64,000 bases of DNA from Maricaulis sp947259345 (lineage in GTDB: Bacteria; Pseudomonadota; Alphaproteobacteria; Caulobacterales; Maricaulaceae). Within the stretch, counting starts at the first letter, position 1, and each line of letters begins with the position of its first letter. The notes beneath the pieces were generated by a model. It had not been told where the DNA came from and ran no database searches. It saw only the letters and a program-made list of their open reading frames with translations. The DNA lies in NCBI GenBank assembly GCA_965217205.1, contig OZ244254.1:2728001-2792000 (forward strand), in the 5' to 3' direction. Positions 25,074 to 34,446 of this stretch are shown here, one piece after another. A program made the translations under genes and the position numbers.

Positions 25074-28000
25074 ATGCTGAAATCCATTATATACCAGTCG
25101 ATCCGCTATCGCTGGCTGGTCCTGTTCCTTGTGCTCGCCCTTGGGGCCCTCGGGGTGTGGAACTTCCAGCGACTGCCCATTGACGCCACACCGGACATCA
25201 CCAATGTCCAGGTACAGATCAATTCGGAGGCGGAGGGCTTCTCGCCGCTGGAAGCAGAACAGAGGATTACCTTCCCCATCGAGACCGCCATCTCCGGCAT
25301 TCCGGGGCTGGACTATACCCGCTCGGTTTCCCGCTATGGCCTGTCCCAGGTCACGGTCGTATTCCAGGACGGAACCGACATCTACTTCGCACGGCAATTG
25401 GTGAATGAGCGGCTGCAGGCCGTCCGTGATCAGCTGCCCGAGGGGGTGATCCCCGAAATGGGCCCCATCGCCACGGGCCTGGGTGAGATCTTCATGTACA
25501 CGCTGGAGATCGAACCGGGCGCGACACGCGATGACGGGTTGGACTGGACTGCCGAAGACCTGCGCACCCTGCAGGACTGGGTCATCCGTCCGCAGCTCCT
25601 GCGCACGCCTGGCGTGGTTGAGGTGAACACGATTGGCGGCTATGTCCGCCAGTATCATGTCACCCCGCACCCGGATCAGCTGGCCGCCTACGGTCTAACG
25701 CTGGACGATGTGGTCGAGGCCCTGTCCCGCAACAACACCAATACCGGCGCGGGGTATGTCGAGCACAATGGCGAACAGCTGCTGATCCGCTCGACCGGTC
25801 AGGCGGGTTCCATCGCTGATCTGGAAGCTGCCGTCATCACCAATCGCAATGGCCAGCCCATCCTGATCCGGGATGTGGCCGATGTGATCCTGGGAGAGGA
25901 GCTTCGCACCGGGGCCGCCACCGAGAATGGCCGTGAAGTCGTTCTGGGTACGGTCTTCATGCTGATGGGCGAGAACAGCCGCCAGGTGGCACATGATGTG
26001 GCCATCCGTTTAGAAGAGGCCGCCGAAGCCCTGCCTGCGGGTATAAGGGCCGACGCGATCTACAACCGAACCGAACTGGTCGACCGCACCATCGAGACCG
26101 TGGAGAAGAACCTCGTTGAAGGCGCATTGCTAGTCATCGTCGTGCTCTTCCTTCTGCTCGGCAATGTCCGCGCGGCGATCCTGACGGCGCTGGTCATCCC
26201 GCTCTCCATGCTGATGACCATCACCGGCATGGTGGAGAACCGGGTCTCCGGCAATCTGATGAGTCTGGGGGCGCTGGACTTCGGTCTTATCGTCGACGGG
26301 GCGGTGATCATCATCGAAAACTGCCTGAGGCGGCTCGGTTTGCGGCAACATGAATATGGCCGCCTTCTGACCCGCGAGGAGCGTTTCAAGGAGACAGCCG
26401 AGGCTGCCGCCGAAGTGATCCGTCCCTCGCTCTTCGGTGTGCTGATCATCACCCTGGTCTATGTCCCGATCTTCGCCCTAACCGGCGTAGAAGGGAAAAT
26501 GTTCCACCCGATGGCCTTTACTGTGGTCTTCGCCCTCACCTCGGCGATGATCCTCTCCCTGACCTTCGTCCCGGCTGCGGTCGCGATGATCGTCACAGGC
26601 AAAGTGCAGGAAAAGCCGAACATCTTGATGCGCGGCGCGGCGAAGCTCTATGCCCCGGTTCTGGGCATGGCGCTGAAACTGCGCTGGGTGGTCCTGGCCG
26701 GGGCGGTGGCCCTAGTGGTCGTGGCCGGGATGGCCGCCTCCCGCATGGGCTCGGAGTTCATTCCGCAGCTTGAGGAAGGCGATATCGCCCTGCACGCGCT
26801 GCGCATTCCCGGCACCAGTCTCAGTCAGGCGCTGGAGATGCAGACCCATCTGGAGGAACAGCTGCGGAGCTTCCCGCAGATCGAGCGGATCGTGTCCAAG
26901 ATCGGCACCGCCGATGTGGCCACCGACCCGATGCCACCCAGCGTGGCGGACACTTTCATCCTCCTGCATCCGCGTGAGGACTGGCCCGATCCGCGCCTGC
27001 CCCGTGAAGAGCTGGTCGCCCAGCTAAACGAGGCCGTCCAGCAGGTGCCGGGCAATCGCTATGAATTCACCCAGCCCATCGAGATGCGGTTCAATGAACT
27101 CCTCTCCGGTGTGCGGGCGGATGTCGCGGTGAAGGTGTTCGGCGATGATCTCGACGAACTGCTGGCCATCGGTCAGCGGATCGAAGGTCTGATGGGACAG
27201 GTCGAAGGAGCCCGGGACATTTCCCTGGAACAGGCCACCGGTCTTCCCATGATGCAGATCGAGCCCCGCCGTGAGGCGCTGGCCCGATACGGCCTGTCCG
27301 TGGATGACGTGCAGTCCGTGATCCGAACCTCCCTGGCCGGGACGCGGGCCGGACAAATCTTCGAAGGCGACCGGCGGTTCGATGTCATCGTGCGTTTGCC
27401 GGAGGATTTGCGGAGCAATGTTGCGCTTCTGGAGCGGCTCAACGTGCCGCTTTCGGCAAGGGAAGATGGCCACGTTGAGACCATCCCGCTGCGCGAACTG
27501 GCCGATATCTCGCTAGTCATCGGTCCCAACCAGATCAGTCGCGAAAACGGTAAGCGGCGCATCGTCGTCACCGCCAATGTTCGTGGCCGCGATCTGGGGT
27601 CCTTCGTGACAGAGGTTCAGGACCTGGTCCGCAATGAGGCCGAAGTGCCTGCAGGCTATTGGGTGGAGTATGGCGGCACATTCGAGCAGCTGATCTCCGC
27701 CGCCAACCGGCTCAGCCTCGTCGTGCCGGTGGCTCTGGCCATGATCTTCCTCCTTCTGCTGGCCCTGTTCCGCTCGGTGGCGGATGCCGCCGTGGTCTTC
27801 TCCGGTGTGCCGCTGGCGCTGACCGGCGGGGTCGCGGCGCTGCTCCTGCGGGACTTGCCCCTGTCGATCTCGGCCGGGGTGGGCTTCATTGCCCTGTCCG
27901 GGGTCGCGGTGCTCAACGGTGTCGTAATGGTTAGCTTCATCCGCAGCCTGATGGATGAAGGCAAACCGCTTGAGGAGGCGATCCGGGAAGGGGCGCTAAC

Positions 28001-28241
28001 CCGCCTGCGCCCGGTCCTGATGACGGCGCTGGTGGCCAGTCTCGGCTTTGTGCCGATGGCGCTCAATGTCGGTGCCGGTGCAGAGGTCCAGCGGCCTCTG
28101 GCAACGGTCGTCATTGGTGGCATTGCCTCGTCGACCTTGCTGACCCTGCTGGTTCTTCCGGCCCTCTTGCGCATTGTCCGGAGCTTCCTGGGCGGCAAGG
28201 CGGCCCGGGCGGACGACGCAACCCGCGAGGAACTCGCCTGA
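25074..28241 (+). CDS. czcA: CzcA-like heavy-metal RND exporter
   Basis: A 1055-residue inner-membrane proton antiporter, the pump of the tripartite system. Transmembrane helix 4 carries DFGLIVDGAVIIIEN with Asp402, Asp408 and Glu415, the same numbers as the proton-relay residues of Cupriavidus CzcA. This motif marks exporters of divalent cations (Zn, Co, Cd, Ni) rather than the Cu/Ag CusA type. The whole RND architecture is present: two periplasmic loops of about 300 residues and 12 helices. It starts 9 bases after czcB. Confidence 0.95.
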   Translation: MLKSIIYQSIRYRWLVLFLVLALGALGVWNFQRLPIDATPDITNVQVQINSEAEGFSPLEAEQRITFPIETAISGIPGLDYTRSVSRYGLSQVTVVFQDGTDIYFARQLVNERLQAVRDQLPEGVIPEMGPIATGLGEIFMYTLEIEPGATRDDGLDWTAEDLRTLQDWVIRPQLLRTPGVVEVNTIGGYVRQYHVTPHPDQLAAYGLTLDDVVEALSRNNTNTGAGYVEHNGEQLLIRSTGQAGSIADLEAAVITNRNGQPILIRDVADVILGEELRTGAATENGREVVLGTVFMLMGENSRQVAHDVAIRLEEAAEALPAGIRADAIYNRTELVDRTIETVEKNLVEGALLVIVVLFLLLGNVRAAILTALVIPLSMLMTITGMVENRVSGNLMSLGALDFGLIVDGAVIIIENCLRRLGLRQHEYGRLLTREERFKETAEAAAEVIRPSLFGVLIITLVYVPIFALTGVEGKMFHPMAFTVVFALTSAMILSLTFVPAAVAMIVTGKVQEKPNILMRGAAKLYAPVLGMALKLRWVVLAGAVALVVVAGMAASRMGSEFIPQLEEGDIALHALRIPGTSLSQALEMQTHLEEQLRSFPQIERIVSKIGTADVATDPMPPSVADTFILLHPREDWPDPRLPREELVAQLNEAVQQVPGNRYEFTQPIEMRFNELLSGVRADVAVKVFGDDLDELLAIGQRIEGLMGQVEGARDISLEQATGLPMMQIEPRREALARYGLSVDDVQSVIRTSLAGTRAGQIFEGDRRFDVIVRLPEDLRSNVALLERLNVPLSAREDGHVETIPLRELADISLVIGPNQISRENGKRRIVVTANVRGRDLGSFVTEVQDLVRNEAEVPAGYWVEYGGTFEQLISAANRLSLVVPVALAMIFLLLLALFRSVADAAVVFSGVPLALTGGVAALLLRDLPLSISAGVGFIALSGVAVLNGVVMVSFIRSLMDEGKPLEEAIREGALTRLRPVLMTALVASLGFVPMALNVGAGAEVQRPLATVVIGGIASSTLLTLLVLPALLRIVRSFLGGKAARADDATREELA

Positions 28242-28312
28242 TCCCCTCATGATCCGGTCCGGGCGTCCTGTCCGGGCCGGGTCATCGGCCCGACTTCACT
28301 TCGGAGTATCAC

Positions 28313-29029
28313 ATGTTTTCATTCCCGCCCAATTCGGGCTCAAACCGGTCGCTATGGGCGGTCTTCGCAGCGCTCTCTGCGTGTCTCCTGGTGGGCGGCG
28401 ATGCGCTGGCCCACGGGGTCACGGAAGGCGACAAGGGCTATATCCAGGAGATCACGGGCATCAATCTGATCCCCTTCCTCTATCTGGGCGCTAAGCACAT
28501 GGTGACGGGGTATGACCACCTCCTCTTCCTGTTCGGCGTGGTCTTCTTCCTCTACCGGCTCAAGCATGTCGGCATCTATGTCAGCCTGTTCGCCATCGGC
28601 CATTCCACCACCATGCTGGCTGGTGTCTTCTTCAATATCGGGCTTAACGCCTATCTGATCGACGCCATTATCGGCCTGTCCGTTGTCTACAAAGCGATGG
28701 ACAATCTGGGAGCCTTCCAGCGCTGGTTCGGCGTGCAGCCTTCCACCAAGGCCGCCACGCTGGTCTTCGGCCTGTTCCACGGTTTCGGCCTGTCGACCAA
28801 GCTGATCGACTATGACATCGCGCCGGACGGGCTCCTGCCCAACCTCCTGGCCTTCAATGTCGGGGTTGAGGTCGGCCAGCTTCTGGCCCTGGCGGCGATC
28901 CTGATCGCGATGGGCTTCTGGCGGCGCACGGCGAGCTTTGCCCGTCATGCCTTCCTCGCCAACGCCATTCTCATGTGCGCCGGCTTCATCCTGATGGGCT
29001 ATCAGCTCACCGGCTACTTCGTCGCGTAG
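28313..29029 (+). CDS. HupE/UreJ-family metal permease
   Basis: A 238-residue membrane protein with signal-like N-terminus (ALSACLLVGGDALAHG) and about six helices. HupE-type motifs are GYDHLLFLFGVVFFL, FAIGHSTTML and FGLFHGFGLS with conserved His and Asp residues. Family members move nickel or cobalt across the inner membrane. Placed 71 bases after czcA, it probably adjusts the same metal pool; import or export cannot be told from sequence. Confidence 0.85.
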   Translation: MFSFPPNSGSNRSLWAVFAALSACLLVGGDALAHGVTEGDKGYIQEITGINLIPFLYLGAKHMVTGYDHLLFLFGVVFFLYRLKHVGIYVSLFAIGHSTTMLAGVFFNIGLNAYLIDAIIGLSVVYKAMDNLGAFQRWFGVQPSTKAATLVFGLFHGFGLSTKLIDYDIAPDGLLPNLLAFNVGVEVGQLLALAAILIAMGFWRRTASFARHAFLANAILMCAGFILMGYQLTGYFVA

Positions 29030-29052
29030 ACACAGATTTTCGGAGATTTCCC

Positions 29053-29739
29053 ATGTTCAATTCCCAACTCCCGTCCCGCGACGATCTTCCGTCCAGCGAG
29101 AGCCTTTTGAAGTCCGCCCTGGTGGCGCTGGTAGCCGCCATCGTCATTCTGGTGACCATCGTCCTGCCCGCCGAATACGGCATCGACCCGACCCGGATCG
29201 GCCGTGTCCTTGGGCTCACCCAGATGGGCGAGATCAAGATGCAGCTCGCCGAGGAGGCGACTGCTGATCGCGAAACCACAACTGCGCAGGCCGGATCTGC
29301 GGCACCGCAGGAAGCCGCTGTCTCGTCTGCTGCCGTCATCCCACAGGACACACCTGCTGAAACAGCTGTGCCGGAGGAAGCCACACCGGTGACCGAGGCT
29401 CCGGTCGAGCCTGCGGCCCCGGAATGGCGCGACACGATCTCCATCACCCTCCAGCCGGGTGAGGCCACGGAGGTCAAGCTGACCATGCGGCAAGGAGGGA
29501 CCGCCATCTATGAATGGACGACGGACCAGGCCGGACTGAATTCCGACCTGCACGGGGACAACCCGCAGGACGCCTTCATCTCCTACCGCCAGGGGCGAAA
29601 CGAGTCTGGCGACAGCGGCGAGTTCGCGGCCGAGTTCGACGGGCATCATGGCTGGTTCTGGCGCAATCGGGCCGATGTCGCCGTGACGGTCACGCTGCGC
29701 ACGCGCGGGGCCTACAGCGAATTCAACCGGTTATTCTAA
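29053..29739 (+). CDS. Membrane-anchored periplasmic protein linked to HupE
   Basis: A 228-residue protein with one N-terminal helix (ALVALVAAIVILVTIVLPAEYGI), a Glu/Ala/Thr/Pro-rich linker (about 70-125) and a compact C-terminal domain with TISITLQPGEATEVKLTMRQGG, a YEWTTD strand, and DGHHGWFWRNRADVAVTVTLRTRG. It starts 23 bases after hupE with GGAG upstream. It resembles proteins annotated only as transmembrane anchor in metal-efflux clusters. The conserved His pair (HH) and acidic strands may bind metal; that is inference. Confidence 0.7.
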   Translation: MFNSQLPSRDDLPSSESLLKSALVALVAAIVILVTIVLPAEYGIDPTRIGRVLGLTQMGEIKMQLAEEATADRETTTAQAGSAAPQEAAVSSAAVIPQDTPAETAVPEEATPVTEAPVEPAAPEWRDTISITLQPGEATEVKLTMRQGGTAIYEWTTDQAGLNSDLHGDNPQDAFISYRQGRNESGDSGEFAAEFDGHHGWFWRNRADVAVTVTLRTRGAYSEFNRLF

Positions 29740-29794
29740 TGGATGGCGGCCCGGTAACCTAGTCGGGGCGTTAATCCGGTGCATGGAGAGCGGC

Positions 29795-30844
29795 ATGATC
29801 CGTATCGGCGAGGCCTTTCAGGGCCGCGATAATCGTTTCACACCGATCCGGATCCTCTTGGCGAGCCTGGTCATCCTCGAACATCTTTTCGTCGTGGCGA
29901 TGGGAACTGGCAGCCAGTCCCTTGTCAGTCTGCAGGGCTGGTCTCCCGGTTATCTGGCCGTGAATTGCTTCTTCATCCTATCCGGCTTTCTCATTGCCGG
30001 GAGCCTGGATCGGCGGCGGAACCTGTTTCGCTTCGTGCTGGCGCGAGCCTTGCGCCTCTGGCCTGCCCTCATCGTTCTTTCGCTTGCGGCCGTCCTGATC
30101 CTCGGCCCGGTCGCAACCGGCCTGTCTCCTGCGGCTTACTGGCAGTCCGCGCAGACATGGCTCTTCATCCCCAACATTGTCTTTTTCGCTGACACCTCTG
30201 GTGGCCCGGCGGGTGTCTTTATCGGCAATCCGGCACCGGGTGAATTCTCGGCCTCGCTGTGGACGTTGCGCTATGAAGTCCTGGCCTATGCGGCTGCAGC
30301 ACTGCTGTTCTTCACGCGGGCGCTGTGGAGGCCGCTCGCGATCAGCCTGCTGTGGCTCGGGATGTCAGCCTTGGTTGTTTATTTGGCCCTCCGGCACCCG
30401 GAAGCACCGGCCGTCTTCATCGAGGGCAGTCGGCTGGCAGCTGCCTTCCTGTTGGGTGTGGTGGCGTACACTCTGCGTGACCGCATTCCGCTGACCCCGA
30501 TCCCCCTTGCCGTAGCCTTGCCGCTGGCCTGGTTCCTGGGCGACCATCCCGCCGCACAGATCGTCTGGAACCTCGCCCTAGCAACGCTGGTCCTCTGGGT
30601 CGGGCTGTCCCGGCTCGACCGAGTGCCGACCGGTTCCAGCCTGCCAGACTGGCCCTACGGCCTCTACATCTGGCACTACCCCTTGTTCCAGCTGGTCTGG
30701 CATTGGGGCTGGGCAACATCGCTGCTTCACCTCGCCATGATAGGCATTCCGATCACGGCGGCTGCTGCGGCGCTGTCCTGGCATTTTGTGGAGAAACCTG
30801 CACTGGGGTTGTCGGGGCGGCTATTCAGATCAAGCCACGGCTGA
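29795..30844 (+). CDS. Acyltransferase 3 (OafA/YrhL) family membrane protein, copy 1
   Basis: A 349-residue integral membrane O-acyltransferase with about ten helices. It begins FQGRDNRFTPIRILLASLVILEH, where the Arg and distal His correspond to the family active-site region, and continues VNCFFILSGFLIAGSL and LWTLRYEVLAY. Such enzymes acylate sugars of lipopolysaccharide, glycans or lipids. Its N-terminus closely resembles the acyltransferase at 41257-42414. ATG 29795 follows GGAGAG; an ATG at 29783 is possible. Confidence 0.85.
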   Translation: MIRIGEAFQGRDNRFTPIRILLASLVILEHLFVVAMGTGSQSLVSLQGWSPGYLAVNCFFILSGFLIAGSLDRRRNLFRFVLARALRLWPALIVLSLAAVLILGPVATGLSPAAYWQSAQTWLFIPNIVFFADTSGGPAGVFIGNPAPGEFSASLWTLRYEVLAYAAAALLFFTRALWRPLAISLLWLGMSALVVYLALRHPEAPAVFIEGSRLAAAFLLGVVAYTLRDRIPLTPIPLAVALPLAWFLGDHPAAQIVWNLALATLVLWVGLSRLDRVPTGSSLPDWPYGLYIWHYPLFQLVWHWGWATSLLHLAMIGIPITAAAAALSWHFVEKPALGLSGRLFRSSHG

Positions 30845-30890
30845 AGGACCCGGCAGCCCGGTCTTCACCATCTCGCGAACGGAGCGCATA

Positions 30891-31247
30891 ATGCTTTGGC
30901 TGGTCATCAAATCCCTCATCTCCGGTGTCCTGGTTGGCATCGTTTCGGAAGCGGCCAAGCGCAGCGCGGCCATGGGCGCGTTGGTCGCCTCCCTGCCCAT
31001 CGTCTCCGTCCTGGGCATGGTCTGGCTCTGGCAGGAGACGAAGGACACCAACCGGCTCGCCGACCACGCCGAAGCCACCTTCTGGTTCGTCCTGCCGTCC
31101 CTGCCCATGTTCCTGCTGATCCCCGCGCTGCTTCGGCGCGGCATCGGCTTTTGGCCATCCCTGATACTGGGCTGTGTAGTAACCGTGGGGCTGTATCTCG
31201 CCATGACCTGGCTGGGTCCGCGACTAGGGTTGCGGCCGCCGTCTTGA
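30891..31247 (+). CDS. DUF3147-family small membrane protein
   Basis: A 118-residue protein of four hydrophobic segments, starting MLWLVIKSLISGVLVGIVSEAAKRSAAMGALVASLPIVS, a pattern typical of DUF3147. It has a good GGAG ribosome site and closes the Czc gene run. DUF3147 proteins are often next to heavy-metal efflux genes, but no activity is known. Confidence 0.8.
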   Translation: MLWLVIKSLISGVLVGIVSEAAKRSAAMGALVASLPIVSVLGMVWLWQETKDTNRLADHAEATFWFVLPSLPMFLLIPALLRRGIGFWPSLILGCVVTVGLYLAMTWLGPRLGLRPPS

Positions 31248-31371
31248 CGATCAACCAACCCGACCAGCCGGACCGCACTAAAACAGATGGGGGCGGATGC
31301 GTGCGAAATATTGCCCGCCCCGCAAAGCACCGCTTGACCTTGCCCTAGTGACGCCGCCTCAAGAGCGCCCC

Positions 31372-31450
31372 AGCGAGCGTCACACACATACTTATTGACC
31401 TTTGACGCTCGATGCGTCATTAGCTCAAGAGTTATGTGACGCTTGCGAGG
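31372..31450. promoter_or_regulatory. Candidate res site of the serine recombinase
   Basis: Between 31372 and 31450 the motif GCGTCA/TGACGC occurs four times: GAGCGTCACA near 31374, the palindrome TGACGC-TCGAT-GCGTCA at 31403-31419, and TGTGACGCTT near 31436. Clustered dyads directly upstream of a resolvase gene are the usual arrangement of a res site. Confidence 0.5.
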
Positions 31451-31455
31451 GTGCG

Positions 31456-32007
31456 ATGATAGTTGGGTATGCGAGAACTTCGACCGTTGATCAGGAAGCC
31501 GGTCTAGAGGCTCAGGAGCGCGATTTGCGTGCCGCTGGGGCAGAGAGACTCTTTACCGAGAAAGTCTCGTCAGTGGCCACGAGAGACGCCCTGAGGGACG
31601 CTCTAGATTTTATTCGGGAGGGCGACACGCTGGTGGTCACCAAGCTGGACCGGTTGGCCCGATCTATCCGCGATCTCATGACGGTGATCGACGCTGTGAA
31701 GTCCAAGGGAGCGACCCTACGCATCCTTGCGATGAACCTTGATACAGGCACGGCAACCAGCAACTTGATGATAGGCGTGCTGGGGTCCGTTGCCGAGTTC
31801 GAACGCGAGATCATGTTGGAACGGCAACGCGAGGGGATCGCGAAGGCAAAGGCCGAAGGAAAGTACAAGGGACGAGCCCCGACTGCCCGAAGAAAGGCCC
31901 CGGAGGTGCACCGGTTACTGTCTGACGGATTGACCGAGGCAGCCGTCGCTGAACAGCTCGGGATTAGCCGTTCGAGTGTCCAGAGGATCAAGCGCAAATC
32001 CGCGTAG
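31456..32007 (+). CDS. Serine recombinase (resolvase/invertase family)
   Basis: A 183-residue Tn3-type resolvase. The nucleophile is Ser9 in MIVGYARTSTVDQ, followed by the catalytic VVTKLDRLARSIRDL region, the E-helix FEREIMLERQREGIAKAKAEGKYKGR and a C-terminal helix-turn-helix (LTEAAVAEQLGISRSSVQRIKR). Plasmids use such proteins for multimer resolution and transposons for cointegrate resolution. With no transposase beside it, a plasmid origin for this block is likely. ATG 31456 is preceded by GAGGG. Confidence 0.93.
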   Translation: MIVGYARTSTVDQEAGLEAQERDLRAAGAERLFTEKVSSVATRDALRDALDFIREGDTLVVTKLDRLARSIRDLMTVIDAVKSKGATLRILAMNLDTGTATSNLMIGVLGSVAEFEREIMLERQREGIAKAKAEGKYKGRAPTARRKAPEVHRLLSDGLTEAAVAEQLGISRSSVQRIKRKSA

Positions 32008-32246
32008 AACTCCTAAGCCCCCTACATATGGACAACGGGCCTGGGGGGGCGAGGGATGTACTGTAGGTGTAGCCCTAAGGATCCTTGAGGGGCATCGTTA
32101 GGTGGGGGGATACCCACCCCATCCCCCTACCCACTGTATGTGTTAGATGTGTCCCTCAGGTGCCCAAGGCTTGCCCTTAGGAGGGGGGAACACCTCACCC
32201 CCCTCCCAACAATGCGTCCTAGGTAGAGCCGTACGGCTCACCATGG
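32008..32246. other. Non-coding stretch after the resolvase gene
   Basis: Contains G-runs and C-runs (GGGGGGG near 32044, GGTGGGGGGATACCCACCCC near 32101) that could form hairpins, but no convincing gene. Confidence 0.4.
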
Positions 32247-32428
32247 TCACTGAAGGTGATGTCCGTATCTTACCTCGACCTGAGCGATACCGCCCGTCAC
32301 ATCGCGGTAAGCATCGATCATCGCTTGCTTCACCTGGGCCGTCTTGGAGATGGGAGCCAAGACCGCATCATGAATTGGAAGCGCTGTGATCCCCTGATCG
32401 ATCAAACGAAGCAGTGCCTGGGTCATAG
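32247..32428 (-). pseudogene. C-terminal fragment of an unidentified plasmid-type protein
   Basis: The frame enters from the IS66 end at 32429 and encodes about 58 residues: LRLIDQGITALPIHDAVLAP and AMIDAYRDVTGGIAQVEVRYG. The LPIHD core recalls a motif in plasmid or phage replication-type proteins, but I cannot name the family. The N-terminal part was lost at the IS junction. Confidence 0.55.
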
Positions 32429-32470
32429 GTAACCGTCCGGCCAACCCGCCCTACCAGGGGCGACGCACCT

Positions 32471-32501
32471 GTCTTACGCTCAGTTTCGCTGAGCGTAAGA
32501 C
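32471..32501. terminator. Perfect 13-bp hairpin at the right end of IS66 copy A
   Basis: GTCTTACGCTCAG and its exact reverse complement are separated by TTTCG. The hairpin covers the tnpC stop codon. The same structure is at 21180-21210 and 46284-46314. It probably limits transcription across the IS end. Confidence 0.6.
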
Positions 32502-34000
32502 CAGGGCATGAGGTCTTCAAGGCGAGTGATCTTGGTGTCGGCGATGTTGGCGAGGACATCGGTGAGCCAGGATTGCGGATCGACATCGTTGAGCTTGGCT
32601 GTCTCGATGAGGGTATAGGCGATCGCCGCGGACTTACCGCCGCTGGGCGAGCCGACGAAGAGGTAGTTCTTTCGCCCGACCGCCAGGGGTCGGATGGCGC
32701 GCTCCGCGGTATTATTATCGAGCTCGGTGACGCCGTGGTGGAGCCAGGGTTCCAGCTTTTTCATCCGCGTGAGACCATAGCGGATCGCTGCGGCAAGAGG
32801 CGTCTTGCCGGATATCCGGGTGAGCTGGGTCTGCAGCCAGGCGTCGAGGTCCTCGAACACGGGTCTTGATCGGGCCTGGCGTACCGCGGCGCGTTCGTCC
32901 GGCGGTTTGCCGCGGATCGCCTTTTCGATCGCATAAAGCCGGGCAATGCGTTCAACCGCCTCCTGGGCGATGGCCGAGCCGGACACCGTTTGCACATCCA
33001 CGAACTTACGCCGGATATGGGCCATGCAGGCCACCTCGGTGATCTGGCCGGTGTCGTAGAGCCGGTTGAACCCGGCATAGCCATCGGCATGCATGAACCC
33101 GCGATAGCCGGCCAGATGATCGGCAGGATGTTCGCCCTTGCGATCTGTTGAGAAGCGATAATGGGCCGCGGGCGGGGCACTGCCCGACCAGCCGTGCTCA
33201 TCACGGACATACGCCCACATGCGGGCGGTGGCGGTGCGCCCCTTGCCCGGAGCGAGCATCTTCATGGGGGTATCATCGGCGAAGATGGCCTGGCCCTGGC
33301 GGACATGGCGCCCGATGGCTTCGGCCAGCGGTTCCAGCAGCCGCGCGGACTGTCCCACCCATCCGGCCAGGGTGGAGCGTTCCAGCTCGATGCCTTCGCG
33401 GGCATAGATCTGGCTCTGGCGGTAAAGCGGCAGGTGATCGCCATACTTGGAGATGAGGACATGCGCCAGGAGCCCCGGTCCGGGACGGCCCTTCTCGATG
33501 GGGCGTGAAGGCAGTGGGGCCTGGTGCATGCGCTCGCAGCACGTGCACGCCATGCGCGGGCGTTTGATGCGGTTCACAACAAAGCGCCCCGGTACGTATT
33601 CCAGTTCTTCGGTTATATCCTCGCCCAGCGGCTTGAGCCCGCCGCCGCAGGATAGACAGGCCTCGCCGGGCGAGAGGATCTCGTCATGACGCGGCAGGTG
33701 ATCGGGCAAGGACTTGCGGCTGGGCTTGGCCGGTTCGTGCGCCTGCGCTGACCCGGTCTCGACTTCGGTCCCAACCGCTGGTGCCTCAGCGGCCTCGGCG
33801 ATCTCCTCGTCCTCCAGCCGCATCTCAAGCTGATCGAGGCGTTCCGAGCGGGAACCGAACTGGTGGCGGCGCAGTCCGGCCAGTTGATGCTTGAGCTTCT
33901 CGATGAGAAGATCGCGATTATAGAGCTCGCGCTCGAGCATACCGACCGCGCCCTTGAGGGCGTCGATGTCATCGGGAAGCTGGCTTGGCGCGGTGATCAT
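32480..34000 (-). CDS. tnpC: IS66 family transposase TnpC, copy A
   Basis: The 506-residue DDE transposase of the element. It has an N-terminal coiled coil (LERELYNRDLLIEKLKHQLAGLRRHQFGSRSERL), a zinc-binding CLSCGG...CTCCER region, and catalytic parts FADDTPMKML, MHADGYAGFNRLYD and ELDNNTAERAIRPLAVGRKNYLF. I chose the ATG beginning MITAPSQ; the frame is open 17 codons further from a TTG. Confidence 0.95.
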   Translation of the reverse strand: MITAPSQLPDDIDALKGAVGMLERELYNRDLLIEKLKHQLAGLRRHQFGSRSERLDQLEMRLEDEEIAEAAEAPAVGTEVETGSAQAHEPAKPSRKSLPDHLPRHDEILSPGEACLSCGGGLKPLGEDITEELEYVPGRFVVNRIKRPRMACTCCERMHQAPLPSRPIEKGRPGPGLLAHVLISKYGDHLPLYRQSQIYAREGIELERSTLAGWVGQSARLLEPLAEAIGRHVRQGQAIFADDTPMKMLAPGKGRTATARMWAYVRDEHGWSGSAPPAAHYRFSTDRKGEHPADHLAGYRGFMHADGYAGFNRLYDTGQITEVACMAHIRRKFVDVQTVSGSAIAQEAVERIARLYAIEKAIRGKPPDERAAVRQARSRPVFEDLDAWLQTQLTRISGKTPLAAAIRYGLTRMKKLEPWLHHGVTELDNNTAERAIRPLAVGRKNYLFVGSPSGGKSAAIAYTLIETAKLNDVDPQSWLTDVLANIADTKITRLEDLMPWSYAQRN

Positions 34001-34098
34001 GGGCTCAACATCTATCTGAGCCGCAGCGTGATGTGAATCGAAAATCGGCAATTTAGTACAATAAATACAATGATATGCGTCTATACTTTATAGACACT

Positions 34099-34446
34099 TC
34101 AACCCGCCACCAAGGGCCTCCAGGTGTGCTGCGGCATGCGCCAGTCGATGCCCTCCAGCAACATCGCTAGCTGCGCCCGGCCGAGCGCCACCTTGCCGTC
34201 GGCCGCAGACGGCCAGACAAACCGCCCCCGCTCCAGCCGCTTGGAGAAGAGGCACGCCCCCTGGCCATCCCACCAGATGATCTTCACCAGATCACCGCGC
34301 CGGCCCCGGAAGATGAAGATCTGACCGGAATGAGGATCTTCGCTGAGCTTACTCTCGGCCAGTGCGGCCAGCCCGTTAAACCCCTTGCGCATATCCGTCA
34401 CCCCGCCAGCCAGCCAGACCCGCGTCTCGGCAGGAACCGGGATCAT
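34099..34446 (-). CDS. tnpB: IS66 accessory protein TnpB, copy A
   Basis: A 115-residue IS66 Orf2 protein: MIPVPAETRVWLAGGVTDMRKGFNGLAAL, then GDLVKIIWWDGQGACLFSKRLERGRF. Required for transposition in the family, mechanism unclear. It overlaps the end of tnpA by four bases (ATGA). Confidence 0.96.
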   Translation of the reverse strand: MIPVPAETRVWLAGGVTDMRKGFNGLAALAESKLSEDPHSGQIFIFRGRRGDLVKIIWWDGQGACLFSKRLERGRFVWPSAADGKVALGRAQLAMLLEGIDWRMPQHTWRPLVAG

